This document shows positions 55,759 through 64,000 of a DNA stretch of 64,000 nt, piece after piece. This DNA comes from Geobacillus subterraneus (GTDB lineage Bacteria; Bacillota; Bacilli; Bacillales; Anoxybacillaceae), in NCBI RefSeq assembly GCF_001618685.1, contig NZ_CP014342.1, positions 1,116,001 to 1,180,000 on the forward strand, given 5' to 3'. Every line of letters starts with the position of its first letter. Position 1 is the stretch's first letter. The notes beneath the pieces are model-generated. The model worked only from the letters and a program-made list of their open reading frames with translations, had not been told where the DNA came from and ran no database searches. The position numbers and the translations under genes were made by a program.

Positions 55759-57267
55759 TTGAGAAACGCGTCTAGGGTGGCGATTCTCGTTGTTCTTGTC
55801 GGCGTGCTGCTGGCATTGACGCACGATTATTGGGGAGGGAAGCTGCTCGGCATTTTCAGTGTGCTCATCTCGTGCTCGGTCGTCTTTATCGCGTTTGTCA
55901 TTTCACTCGAGAACCGAAAACCATCGCAAACGATCGCCTGGCTGGCAGTGTTAGGCAGCTTTCCGTTTGTTGGGTTTTTGTTTTATTTATTGTTTGGGCG
56001 CAACTATTGGCAACAGCGGCGCTTTAAAAAGAAGGCGGAATCTGATGAGGCGGTGTTGCTGAAGTTTCAAGAGCCGTCGCCGATCGCCATAGAGCGGCTG
56101 CCGATGGCACCCCATCAGCGCCCGCTGTTGCATCTCGCCTATCGCATCGGCCAACATCCGGTTTCATTGGCGTCGCAGACGGCGGTGTTGACGAATGGCG
56201 AAGAGACGTTTGCCGCGATTTTTAACGAGCTGGAAAAAGCGGAGCACCATATCCATTTGGAATACTATATCGTCCGCCATGATGGAATCGGCCAAAAACT
56301 GAAGCATGTCCTGATGGAAAAGGCGCGCCAAGGCGTGCGCGTTCGTTTTTTGTATGATGCCGTCGGCAGCTGGAAGCTGTCGAGCGCCTACATTGAAGAG
56401 CTGCGCGCGGCTGGGGTGGAGATGATTCCGTTTTCGCCGGTGCGTCTGCCGTTTTTGAGCAACCAAATCAACTTCCGCAACCACCGGAAAATCATTGTCA
56501 TCGACGGGGGCGTCGGTTTTGTCGGCGGATTGAACATCGGGGATGAATATTTAGGGAAAGACGAGTATTTTGGATTTTGGCGCGATACCCATTTGTTGAT
56601 TCGGGGAGAGGCCGTCCGGACGCTGCAACTCATTTTCTTGCAAGACTGGTATTATATGACGGGTGAACGGTGGTTGACGCCGGAATATTTATCACCGCCG
56701 CTCATTGTCGAAGAAGGCCAGGGCGGGGTGCAGCTCATCGCCGGCGGTCCGGACCAAAAGTGGGAAGTGATTAAACAGTTGTATTTTGCCATGATTACAT
56801 CGGCGAAACGGTCGATTTGGGTCGCCTCGCCGTACTTTGTGCCAGATGAAGACATTTTAACGGCGCTGAAAGTAGCGGCGCTAAGCGGCATTGACGTCCG
56901 TCTGCTGGCACCGAAGCGCCCGGACAAAAAAATCGTCTTTTACGCCTCGCGTTCGTATTTCCCAGAACTGCTGGAAGCCGGGGTGAAAATTTACGAGTAC
57001 GAAAAAGGGTTTTTGCACAGCAAGGTGATCGTCGTCGATGGCGAGCTCGCTTCGATCGGCACCGCAAACATGGATATGCGCAGCTTTCATTTAAACTTTG
57101 AAGTGAACGCATTTTTGTATTATACGGACAGCACAAACAAACTTGTGCGCGACTTTTTGGAAGATTTCCGCCATGCTTCCCTCATTGATTATGAGCAATT
57201 CCAGCAGCGTCCATTCCGGGTGCGGATCGTTGAATCGGTCTCTCGCCTGCTGTCGCCGCTGTTGTAG
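55759..57267 (+). CDS. cls: Cardiolipin synthase
   Basis: Cls joins two phosphatidylglycerol molecules to cardiolipin at the membrane. The 502-residue protein has two N-terminal membrane helices (about 8-24 and 30-48, then 60-78) and two phospholipase D HKD motifs: HRKIIVIDGGVGFVGG (about 244) and HSKVIVVDGELASIGTAN (about 420). The start is TTG at 55759 after GGTGGAGGGG. It lies between mecA and coiA and is followed by a terminator. Confidence 0.92.
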   Translation: MRNASRVAILVVLVGVLLALTHDYWGGKLLGIFSVLISCSVVFIAFVISLENRKPSQTIAWLAVLGSFPFVGFLFYLLFGRNYWQQRRFKKKAESDEAVLLKFQEPSPIAIERLPMAPHQRPLLHLAYRIGQHPVSLASQTAVLTNGEETFAAIFNELEKAEHHIHLEYYIVRHDGIGQKLKHVLMEKARQGVRVRFLYDAVGSWKLSSAYIEELRAAGVEMIPFSPVRLPFLSNQINFRNHRKIIVIDGGVGFVGGLNIGDEYLGKDEYFGFWRDTHLLIRGEAVRTLQLIFLQDWYYMTGERWLTPEYLSPPLIVEEGQGGVQLIAGGPDQKWEVIKQLYFAMITSAKRSIWVASPYFVPDEDILTALKVAALSGIDVRLLAPKRPDKKIVFYASRSYFPELLEAGVKIYEYEKGFLHSKVIVVDGELASIGTANMDMRSFHLNFEVNAFLYYTDSTNKLVRDFLEDFRHASLIDYEQFQQRPFRVRIVESVSRLLSPLL

Positions 57268-57294
57268 AACCGTGTTTTTGATCGCCTCTGATGC

Positions 57295-57321
57295 AAGCCC
57301 GCCGATTCGGCGGGCTTTTTT
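57295..57321 (+). terminator. Terminator after cls
   Basis: AAGCCCGCCG pairs with CGGCGGGCTT around ATT, with a T-run. Confidence 0.9.
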
Positions 57322-57436
57322 ATTGACACGGCTAAAGTCGGCAGGAAAATGAGGGGCGTTTGTCGAAACGATAGGCGGACGAAGACAGAAGGGATGTCTT
57401 CGAAAGGACAGCAACAAACAAAAGGGAGGGAGCATC

Positions 57437-58726
57437 TTGTTTGTCGCCATTTCAGCCGATGGCCGGCCCATTTCGCTCGCTGGGGCGGAAAGGTGGAGCC
57501 CGGAGCGGCTTGTGGAATTGAGGAACGATGAACCGTTTTTTTGTCCGGCTTGCCGGAAGGAGGTTGTGCTGCGGTCCGGCCGCCATCGTCTGCCGCATTT
57601 CGCCCATCGGAAAGGGACGGTCTGTCCGTTCGAGCATGAACCGGAGTCGGAGCGGCATTTAACCGGAAAGCGCGATTTGTTCGCATGGCTCGTCCGCCAA
57701 GGGGTCGAAGCGAAGCTTGAGCCATATTTGACCGCCATCGGGCAGCGTCCTGATGTGTTATTCCGCTATGGCCCCCATCTGTATGCCCTCGAATACCAAT
57801 GTTCCCCGATCGATGAATCGCTGTTTTGCGAACGCAATGACGGCTACCGTCGCCTCGGCATCCGGCCGCTTTGGGTGTTAGGGGCGCATCACTTGCGGCG
57901 CTCGCCGAAACGCCCGAATGAAGTGTCGCTCTCCCGCTTTCAATGGCTGTTTGCCCGCCGTGTTCCGTTTTCCGTTGCCCCTCATGTATGGTACTATAGT
58001 CCGGAAACGAAGCGTTTTATCTTTCTTTCTCGACCGTTGCCGCTGTCGGTGCGCCGCACGTTGGCCACCATCGATTCGCTCCCGCTTTCCTCGCTGTCGT
58101 TCGCCGCTTTGACTGCCGCCCATCCGCAGCCGCTTCCGCCGACATTTTGGGAACAATGGCTTGAAGGGAAAAAACAATGGCGCCGCACGTTCCCGCTTTA
58201 TCCGAATAAGGCGGTGCGCCGCATTTGCGCCGATTTTTATCAAGCCGGCATCGTCCCGTCGCTATTTCCGACTGAAGCCGGCTGGCCATTGCTGCGTGGC
58301 TATTTATGGGAGACGGCCCCATTCATTTGGCAAACATACGTCCTTCTGCCGCTCCTTCGCCAGCAGGGAAAGCCGCTGCCGCTGGCAGCGCTCTTTCGGT
58401 GGATCGATGGGAAAATCCGCACCGGGCGGCTCGCGCCGCGCCGCCTGCCGCTTGTCGGTCAGGACACTTACCGGCAGGCCGTCCGCGAATATTTACATTG
58501 GTTACGTTTGCTCGGCTATCTCCGCTGCGAGAGAGGGAGTGGGGTTTGCTTGGCCAAGCCGCTGTCGTTTCCAGCGACGGTCGAGGATGTCATCCGCCAA
58601 GACGCCGCTCTTCTTGAGCAAATTCACCGGACGCCGGCGCTGGCGACATATCGGGTGACGCTCGAATTTGGAACTGAAGGGAAAAATGAGCAAAAAACAG
58701 GAAAAGAGGGGGAAAATAGTGAATAA
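57437..58726 (+). CDS. coiA: Competence protein CoiA
   Basis: CoiA is needed for recombination of incoming DNA in competent cells. The 429-residue protein has the N-terminal zinc-finger-like region (FFCPACRKEVVLRSGRHRLPHFAH) and a nuclease-like core (RPDVLFRYGPHLYALEYQCSPI, a PD-(D/E)xK-type D..ExQ arrangement). The start is TTG at 57437 after AAAGGGAGGG. pepF follows 36 bp downstream, as in B. subtilis. Confidence 0.9.
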   Translation: MFVAISADGRPISLAGAERWSPERLVELRNDEPFFCPACRKEVVLRSGRHRLPHFAHRKGTVCPFEHEPESERHLTGKRDLFAWLVRQGVEAKLEPYLTAIGQRPDVLFRYGPHLYALEYQCSPIDESLFCERNDGYRRLGIRPLWVLGAHHLRRSPKRPNEVSLSRFQWLFARRVPFSVAPHVWYYSPETKRFIFLSRPLPLSVRRTLATIDSLPLSSLSFAALTAAHPQPLPPTFWEQWLEGKKQWRRTFPLYPNKAVRRICADFYQAGIVPSLFPTEAGWPLLRGYLWETAPFIWQTYVLLPLLRQQGKPLPLAALFRWIDGKIRTGRLAPRRLPLVGQDTYRQAVREYLHWLRLLGYLRCERGSGVCLAKPLSFPATVEDVIRQDAALLEQIHRTPALATYRVTLEFGTEGKNEQKTGKEGENSE

Positions 58727-58761
58727 TAATTCCTGTATCGATTGTTTAAGGAGGGACTATA

Positions 58762-60582
58762 GTGGTGGAAGAGAACAAGGCAACGAAATCGCTTCCGTCC
58801 CGGAGCGAAATCCCTGTCGAGGAAACGTGGCGGCTCGAGGACATTTTCCCGACCGATGACGCTTGGGAACAGGAGTTTCAGCAAGTGAAGGCGATGATTC
58901 CGAAGATCAGCGAATACAAAGGGCGGCTTGGCGAATCGCCGGAAGTGATGTATGAAGCGCTGCAATACCAAGATGAAGTGTCGATGCGCCTCGGCAAGCT
59001 GTATACATACGCCCATATGCGCTATGACCAAGACACGACGAACGCGTTTTACCAAGGGATCAACGACCGGGCGAAAAGCTTGTACAGCGAAGCGTCGAGC
59101 GCGATGGCGTTTATCGTGCCGGAAATTTTGGACATTGATGAAGCGGTGTTGCGTTCGTTTTTGGAGCAATACGAACCGCTCAGGCTGTATCAACACGCGC
59201 TAGATGAAATTACGCGCCAGCGCCCGCACGTCTTGTCAGCTGAAGAAGAAGCGCTGCTGGCACAGGCGGCTGAGGTCATGCAGGCGACATCATCGACATT
59301 CAGTGCGTTAAACAACGCTGACTTAACGTTCCCGACGATCCGCGACGAAAATGGGGATGAGGTGGAAGTGACGCACGGCCGGTTTATCCGCTTTTTGGAA
59401 AGCACCGACCGCCGCGTCCGCCGCGATGCGTTTCATGCGGTATACCATACGTACGAGAAGTTTCAGAATACGTTTGCCAACACGCTTGCGGGCACGGTGA
59501 AAAAAGACAACTTTTTCGCCCGTGTCCGCCGCTACAGCTCAGCGCGGGAAGCGGCATTGGATGCGAACAAGATTCCAGAGAGCGTCTATGATAATTTGAT
59601 TGCCACGATTCACGAGCACTTGCCGTTGTTGCACCGGTATGTGCGGCTGCGCAAAAACGTGCTTGGGCTCGACGAACTGCATATGTACGACTTATACACC
59701 CCGCTCGTGCAAGATGTAAAAATGGAAGTGACCTACGGCGAAGCGAAGCAATATATGCTTGACGGGCTGGCGCCGCTTGGCGAGGAATATGTAGCAATCA
59801 TCAAGGAAGGGCTTGAGAACCGTTGGGTCGATGTGCGCGAAAATAGAGGAAAGCGAAGCGGAGCCTATTCATCAGGGGCGTACGGCACGCATCCGTACAT
59901 TTTGCTGAACTGGCAAGACAACGTAAACAACTTATTTACGCTCGTGCATGAGTTCGGTCACTCGGTCCATAGCTACTATACGCGCAAAACACAGCCGTAT
60001 CCGTACGCCCATTATTCGATTTTTGTTGCTGAAGTGGCGTCGACATGCAATGAGGCGCTGTTGAACGATCATTTGTTGAAAACGATCGATGATGAGAAAA
60101 AACGGCTATACTTGTTGAACCATTATCTTGAAGGGTTCCGCGGCACCGTCTTCCGGCAGACGATGTTTGCCGAGTTCGAGCATTTGATCCATCTGAAAGC
60201 GCAGGAGGGGGAAGCGCTGACGGCAAAGACGCTCACGTCGCTCTATTATGACTTGAACAAAAAGTATTTCGGCGAGGATATGGTGGTTGATGAAGAAATT
60301 GGCCTTGAATGGGCGCGCATCCCGCATTTTTATTACAACTATTACGTGTATCAGTATGCGACCGGCTTCAGTGCAGCGACGGCGCTCAGCAAGCAGATTT
60401 TAGAGGAAGGCGAGCCGGCGGTGAAACGGTATATCGACTTTTTAAAAGCCGGCAGCTCCGATTATCCGATCGAGGTGTTGAAAAAAGCGGGCGTCGATAT
60501 GACAAGCGCCGAACCGATCCGCCAAGCGTGCCAAGTGTTTGCGGAGAAATTGGAAGAAATGGAACGCTTGCTTGGAAAGTAA
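58762..60582 (+). CDS. pepF: Oligoendopeptidase F
   Basis: PepF is a cytosolic M3 zinc metallopeptidase that degrades peptides of roughly 7-17 residues; overproduction in B. subtilis inhibits sporulation through PhrA processing. The 606-residue protein has the zinc motif HEFGH (H396, E397, H400) and the third ligand Glu in AEVASTCNEAL. The start is GTG at 58762 or the next codon, after AAGGAGG. With oppA broken, substrate supply from imported peptides would be lower (inference). Confidence 0.95.
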   Translation: MVEENKATKSLPSRSEIPVEETWRLEDIFPTDDAWEQEFQQVKAMIPKISEYKGRLGESPEVMYEALQYQDEVSMRLGKLYTYAHMRYDQDTTNAFYQGINDRAKSLYSEASSAMAFIVPEILDIDEAVLRSFLEQYEPLRLYQHALDEITRQRPHVLSAEEEALLAQAAEVMQATSSTFSALNNADLTFPTIRDENGDEVEVTHGRFIRFLESTDRRVRRDAFHAVYHTYEKFQNTFANTLAGTVKKDNFFARVRRYSSAREAALDANKIPESVYDNLIATIHEHLPLLHRYVRLRKNVLGLDELHMYDLYTPLVQDVKMEVTYGEAKQYMLDGLAPLGEEYVAIIKEGLENRWVDVRENRGKRSGAYSSGAYGTHPYILLNWQDNVNNLFTLVHEFGHSVHSYYTRKTQPYPYAHYSIFVAEVASTCNEALLNDHLLKTIDDEKKRLYLLNHYLEGFRGTVFRQTMFAEFEHLIHLKAQEGEALTAKTLTSLYYDLNKKYFGEDMVVDEEIGLEWARIPHFYYNYYVYQYATGFSAATALSKQILEEGEPAVKRYIDFLKAGSSDYPIEVLKKAGVDMTSAEPIRQACQVFAEKLEEMERLLGK

Positions 60583-60595
60583 AACGGATGCGGCG

Positions 60596-60793
60596 TTATA
60601 GCCACATCCGTTTGGACGGAAACCCCTTAAACTGGTGGCGGCGATTCCAGGCTGCCACCAGCCCAAGCAACGAGAAAAACAAAAGCGGCATCGTCACCCA
60701 AAGCGGGATCAGCTGCATAAGCCCTAAAAGGTTGAGGAAAAACGAAGCGACGGCGGCCGCAATCCAAAGGAATAAACCGATTCGTCTTCTCAT
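60596..60793 (-). CDS. Small two-helix membrane protein
   Basis: A 65-residue product with two membrane helices (about 6-27: GLFLWIAAAVASFFLNLLGLM, and 30-47: PLWVTMPLLFFSLLGLVAAW) and basic ends. AAAGGAGGCGGC lies upstream of the ATG at 60793. I do not recognise a family. It is convergent with pepF. Confidence 0.65.
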   Translation of the reverse strand: MRRRIGLFLWIAAAVASFFLNLLGLMQLIPLWVTMPLLFFSLLGLVAAWNRRHQFKGFPSKRMWL

Positions 60794-61028
60794 CAACGCC
60801 GCCTCCTTTTCGTCTGCTTTTAGTTGAATATATGTACATGGCCTGCGTAATCATGACAGGTGCCAAAGGTGAGGCGAATTATGACAATAATGTGAACAAA
60901 CGAGCAAACGGGTTGTCAACGGGTGTGGCTGTTTGTTAAGATAAAGATGTGAACGGAAGACAAAACTGATACCCCTTTGTTTGACCGTGAACAATTTCTC
61001 CCATCCCCTTTGTTGTCTTGACAACAAG

Positions 61029-61059
61029 AAGAAAGCCCGGCGTCAGCCGGGCTTTCTTC
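61029..61059 (-). terminator. Terminator of the spxH operon
   Basis: GAAAGCCCGGC pairs with GCCGGGCTTTC, with a T-rich minus-strand tail. The 230 bp between here and the small membrane gene hold no gene I can see. Confidence 0.85.
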
Positions 61060-61066
61060 TTGTTTT

Positions 61067-61960
61067 CTAAGGCAGGGCGTCTTCAATATAGCGCCAAAAC
61101 GTTCCGTGTTTGACAGGCACCCGCTCTACTTTTTGCTTCAGCTGCAGCTTTTTCAGTTCCGTTTCCGCTTCCTGGATGGTCCAATTGTACACAACGGCAA
61201 CTTCTTTCGAGGCGACGAATTTAAAATGGCTTAAAAATGACTCGAGCGGAGGAGGAGGGGACGGCTCGGGATGGAAGCCAAGCATTTCAGCGATTAGTTC
61301 GACGTAAATATCATACGGATAGCATCCGGAAATTTTAATGCCTTCGTCTTCAATGTTTTCATTAAACAACACGAGTGTCGGCGTTTCGTCGACATCCATT
61401 TCCGAGGTGATTTTGACATCACACTGAAGCGCTTTTGCGGCCCCTGGCGAATGCATGTCGCGCAGGAATTCATCGACATCCAGCCCGGCTTCGGCGGCGC
61501 ATTCCGCCAGTACAGCCAAGTCAGCGACGTTTTGTTTTTCGAGAAACAGCTGTTCTTGCAGCTTGCGCAAAAAGCGAAGGCCGGCTCGTTTTCCTTGCAT
61601 TTCTGCCGCTTTAATGGCGAGTGATGGGGCAAACGGGCTCGAGACCGGGTTCTCAAGCCAGACGCTTCCGTCGCATGACATGCCAGAACGATTGGCTGTC
61701 CATTCCCACGCCTTCGCCATCGCTTCCGGTTTCGCTCCTTTGCGCGTGTTCCATGTCGCCCATTTTCCGCTCAATACGTATCTTATAGTAAAAAAATGGC
61801 CGTATTCAATCGTCAGCTTTTTGATGACCGGTTCAAGCCCCCAGCATTCCGGGCATAACGGATCGATAAACAAATACAACTCAAGCGGTTTGTTCGTGTT
61901 GCCTAACGGCTGGGAGGAGGCGCAAGGCGGCGCCGCTTTCCCAGCAAACTTCTCACTCAA
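61067..61960 (-). CDS. spxH: ClpXP adaptor protein SpxH (YjbH)
   Basis: SpxH presents Spx to ClpXP for degradation in unstressed cells. The 297-residue DsbA/thioredoxin-like protein has the CxxC of the family in [14 protein letters not shown] and a His/Cys-containing N-terminal tail. Its target, Spx, is encoded 7 kb away. The start overlaps the end of the truncated haemoglobin gene, the conserved yjbI-yjbH arrangement. A terminator follows. Confidence 0.92.
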   Translation of the reverse strand: MSEKFAGKAAPPCASSQPLGNTNKPLELYLFIDPLCPECWGLEPVIKKLTIEYGHFFTIRYVLSGKWATWNTRKGAKPEAMAKAWEWTANRSGMSCDGSVWLENPVSSPFAPSLAIKAAEMQGKRAGLRFLRKLQEQLFLEKQNVADLAVLAECAAEAGLDVDEFLRDMHSPGAAKALQCDVKITSEMDVDETPTLVLFNENIEDEGIKISGCYPYDIYVELIAEMLGFHPEPSPPPPLESFLSHFKFVASKEVAVVYNWTIQEAETELKKLQLKQKVERVPVKHGTFWRYIEDALP

Positions 61961-62366
61961 GGGAATGCTCCTTTCTGTCCAAATGATCCGGGGTATTGAT
62001 CATATGGTGGGCGGTGAGCACAAGACGGTGATAAAATTGTTCGCGCGCTGGCCCGGACAGGCCGATTTCATCCATGGCCGCCCGCATACAGGCAAGCCAC
62101 GCTTCTGCCCGTTTCGGTGTAATTTCGAACCGAAGATGGCGCGCCCGCATCATCGGGTGGCCATGCTCGGCGGTATAAAGCGGAGGCCCGCCCAAATATT
62201 GCGTTAAAAATTGTTTTTGCTTGCGGGCGATTTCCGTAAAATCGTCAGGGAAAAGAGGGCGCAAGTCCGGGTGTGCGGCCACGCGCCGGTAAAACGCTTC
62301 GACAAGCTTCGCCACCGTTTCCTCTCCGCCGATCGCCTCATAAAGGGTTTGCCATTGTTCTGCCAT
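61953..62366 (-). CDS. yjbI: Truncated haemoglobin (group II, YjbI)
   Basis: A 137-residue 2-over-2 globin. The proximal haem His is in [11 protein letters not shown], with the group II features W in EAWLACM and Tyr in LTQYLGG. Bacillus trHb binds oxygen tightly and has been proposed to protect SpxH or Spx against oxidation, which fits its co-transcription with spxH (overlap of eight bases). AAAGGAGCATCC lies upstream. Confidence 0.92.
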   Translation of the reverse strand: MAEQWQTLYEAIGGEETVAKLVEAFYRRVAAHPDLRPLFPDDFTEIARKQKQFLTQYLGGPPLYTAEHGHPMMRARHLRFEITPKRAEAWLACMRAAMDEIGLSGPAREQFYHRLVLTAHHMINTPDHLDRKEHSLE

Positions 62367-62467
62367 TGCGGATGCTCCTTTTGCTTGAAAATCATTCGTC
62401 GTCGTTTGATTGCTATTTTATCAACAGCGGACATTTATCTCAAACAAAGTGACTTGAACACCGCGAT

Positions 62468-63073
62468 TTACGAGCGGTAGCTTCGCAGCACACGCTCAAC
62501 GTATGCCTTCGTTTCCGCAAACGGCGGCACGCCGCCGTAGCGGTCGACGCGGCCTGGTCCGGCGTTGTAGGCAGCCAAGGCGAGAGCGGTGTCACCGCCA
62601 TAGCGGTCAAGAAGCTGACGCAAATAGTTTACCCCGCCGTCGATGTTCTGCGCCGGATCAAGCGGATCGTCAACGCCGAGCATTTTCGCCGTGCTCGGCA
62701 TGAGCTGCATCAACCCAAGCGCCCCGGCCCGGCTTTTGGCATCCGGGCGGAAGTTTGATTCGTGGCGAATGACGGCACGGACGAGCCGCGGATCGACATC
62801 ATATTTTTCCGCCGCAGCGGCAATGAGGGCATCAATAGAAGACGGCGCGACGGAAGCTGCCGCCGCCTGACTGTCTAATTTAGCGGCGCCGTTGCCGGCA
62901 GGGGCCGGATTCCGAAGCTCGTGGATCGTTGGTTCCGCTTGACTGCCAAGGTATTCGGCAAGGAGGCTGGAAAACAGCGATGGAACGGGCGATGGTAATA
63001 AGTTTGCGCGTCCAGGTGAGAACGTCTGCAACGCTTGCCATTCGACAAGCAATTTTAACGGTGAAACGGTCAT
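62468..63073 (-). CDS. yjbJ: Lytic transglycosylase (YjbJ-like)
   Basis: The 201-residue protein has a low-complexity N-terminal half and a C-terminal SLT/goose-lysozyme domain with the catalytic Glu in [15 protein letters not shown], followed by [10 protein letters not shown] and [10 protein letters not shown]. It cleaves peptidoglycan glycan strands. No clear signal peptide is visible, as in several Bacillus homologues, so the export route is unclear. Its start overlaps the stop of the CYTH gene. Confidence 0.88.
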   Translation of the reverse strand: MTVSPLKLLVEWQALQTFSPGRANLLPSPVPSLFSSLLAEYLGSQAEPTIHELRNPAPAGNGAAKLDSQAAAASVAPSSIDALIAAAAEKYDVDPRLVRAVIRHESNFRPDAKSRAGALGLMQLMPSTAKMLGVDDPLDPAQNIDGGVNYLRQLLDRYGGDTALALAAYNAGPGRVDRYGGVPPFAETKAYVERVLRSYRS

Positions 63074-63660
63074 CCTCTTTCCCCCATTTCATACTTGCGG
63101 GCGTAAAAGCGGGCGATTTTATTCGGCGCCGGGCGACGCGGGATGCCGAGCGTCCTGAGCAGGCGCAAAAACCGCTCCTCGCCCGCTTTGGCGTTGTCTG
63201 TCTCATATTCGAGTTCATAATCTTCGCTTTCTAAGTAACGGTTATGGTCAAGGCATAGCATGCCGCCTTCATATGGCCACTCGGCACGGTCCGTGACGAG
63301 GGAGCCGAAGCAACGGACAGCGCGCGGATCGACGTCCATTTCCTTAAGCAGCAACGCGACCGCCCCCCGCGGGGCCGCCCCGGCGAGCAACGCCTCCGCT
63401 TCAGACGGAGCGAGCGGTTCGTGTGTTTCTAAGAGCGATCCGTCCGCTTGCGTTTGTTTCAATGTCAAGGTGAATCGCCCCTCTTTCACCCGGATGCGCA
63501 ACGCGGCTGCCTGTTCTTTCAAGGCGAACGAAGGGGTGTCAAAGTAATGGTTTTCCTGGCGGCGGAAAGCGCCGTCATCGAGGCGGAAGGCGGAACGAAC
63601 CGCGTCAAACTCCGCTGCAGTCAACAAGTTTTTGAATTCAATTTCTACTTCTTGACGCAT
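63070..63660 (-). CDS. yjbK: CYTH-domain protein (YjbK-like)
   Basis: The 196-residue product is a CYTH/triphosphate-tunnel protein: the N-terminal EIEFK signature ([13 protein letters not shown]) and alternating acidic and basic strands ([16 protein letters not shown]). These enzymes hydrolyse or bind triphosphates with divalent metals. The start at 63660 follows AAAGGAGAAC; the longer frame to 63894 runs over the divergent gene. Confidence 0.9.
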   Translation of the reverse strand: MRQEVEIEFKNLLTAAEFDAVRSAFRLDDGAFRRQENHYFDTPSFALKEQAAALRIRVKEGRFTLTLKQTQADGSLLETHEPLAPSEAEALLAGAAPRGAVALLLKEMDVDPRAVRCFGSLVTDRAEWPYEGGMLCLDHNRYLESEDYELEYETDNAKAGEERFLRLLRTLGIPRRPAPNKIARFYARKYEMGERG

Positions 63661-63794
63661 GATAGTTCTCCTTTGGGCAAGGCATCGTCTCTTTCTATTA
63701 TCAGTTGTTTTTCGGCGAATATCAATTATTTCGTCTGCATAGGGTGAATATGGTAAAATAAAGGGCGGATGGTTGATGCGGAAGGAGAGAAACC

Positions 63795-64000
63795 ATGAAT
63801 AACAAAGTGACCGTTGAACGGGCGGAGCGGAAAGACGGCCGGCTTTGGCTGCATGTTGACGATGTTCCGGTTCCGCTCGCGAACGTGACGCCAAAACGCC
63901 ATATGCTCGTCGATTCGGATGGACTGGCGTTTGTGTACATTTTGGAAACGGCTGACCGCTTTCTTTACGTCATCATCCCGAGGCAGTGGTGGCCGGAGTT
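63795..64000 (+). CDS. Unknown protein, 5' end only (YjbL position)
   Basis: An ATG at 63795 with AAGGAGAG nine bases upstream opens a frame that continues past the right edge (MNNKVTVERAERKDGRLWL, then ILETADRFLYVIIPRQWW). About 68 residues are visible. It is divergent from yjbK, where B. subtilis has yjbL; I cannot confirm orthology from this fragment. Confidence 0.6.
   Translation, partial: MNNKVTVERAERKDGRLWLHVDDVPVPLANVTPKRHMLVDSDGLAFVYILETADRFLYVIIPRQWWPE

Overview
The window reads as chromosome of a thermophilic Bacillaceae member, most probably Geobacillus. From about 24 kb onward the gene order is that of the Bacillus subtilis arg/car - yjzC - clp - yjzD - fabHF - yjaZ - yjbA - trpS - opp - spx - mecA - coiA - pepF - yjbH/I/J/K block. 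The coding is GC-rich, and the insertion sequences are of kinds described in G. stearothermophilus (an IS5377-like IS4 element and a single-ORF ISBst12-like IS66 element). No rRNA, tRNA or CRISPR array was seen.

Region 1 (1-24 kb) is an AT-rich accessory zone packed with mobile DNA. At the left edge is a minus-strand transposition module: a frameshifted DUF6431 gene, a DDE (rve) transposase and the start of an ExeA-like AAA+ ATPase. Next comes a probable copper/redox and cell-envelope island: a second lgt, a His-rich Cu+-type P-type ATPase, a membrane-anchored cupredoxin, small His-rich and DUF302 proteins, a Met/His-rich lipoprotein, a Met-rich secreted protein, a truncated sensor kinase, a TVP38-like membrane protein, a beta-propeller lipoprotein, a CcdA/DsbD-like membrane protein and a SHOCT protein. 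Two identical 123-bp MITE-like repeats in opposite orientation bracket 2.3-13.7 kb. Two near-identical IS4 copies in direct orientation bracket 4.1-13.5 kb. TnpB-type (IS200/IS605) elements, a single-ORF IS66, an internally deleted IS256 and a 5'-truncated IS630 complete the zone. The least expected signal is a shared promoter architecture: a 21-bp box exactly 6 bp upstream of a TANAAT-type -10 precedes five of the island's genes, which points to one dedicated activator that is not encoded in the window.

Region 2 (24-34.6 kb) holds an Fnr-type regulator with C-terminal Fe-S ligands, divergent from a complete arginine cluster argC-J-B-D-carA-carB-argF. Candidate ARG boxes lie in front of argC and again in front of carA.

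Region 3 (34.7-45.6 kb) carries yjzC, clpB (with a CtsR operator), yjzD, an alpha/beta-hydrolase-like gene, fabH-fabF (with a FapR operator), yjaZ, yjbA, trpS behind a tryptophan T-box and a DUF3899 gene.

Region 4 (45.7-53 kb) is the oligopeptide permease operon oppABCDF. oppA is split by a 1325-bp ISL3 element flanked by a perfect 8-bp target duplication.

Region 5 (53-64 kb) is a proteostasis and stress group: spx (behind a possibly structured leader), a TerC protein, mecA, a cardiolipin synthase, coiA, pepF, the Spx adaptor gene spxH, a truncated haemoglobin, a lytic transglycosylase, a CYTH protein and the start of one further gene. Spx, its adaptor, MecA and the ClpB disaggregase lie within 27 kb of each other.
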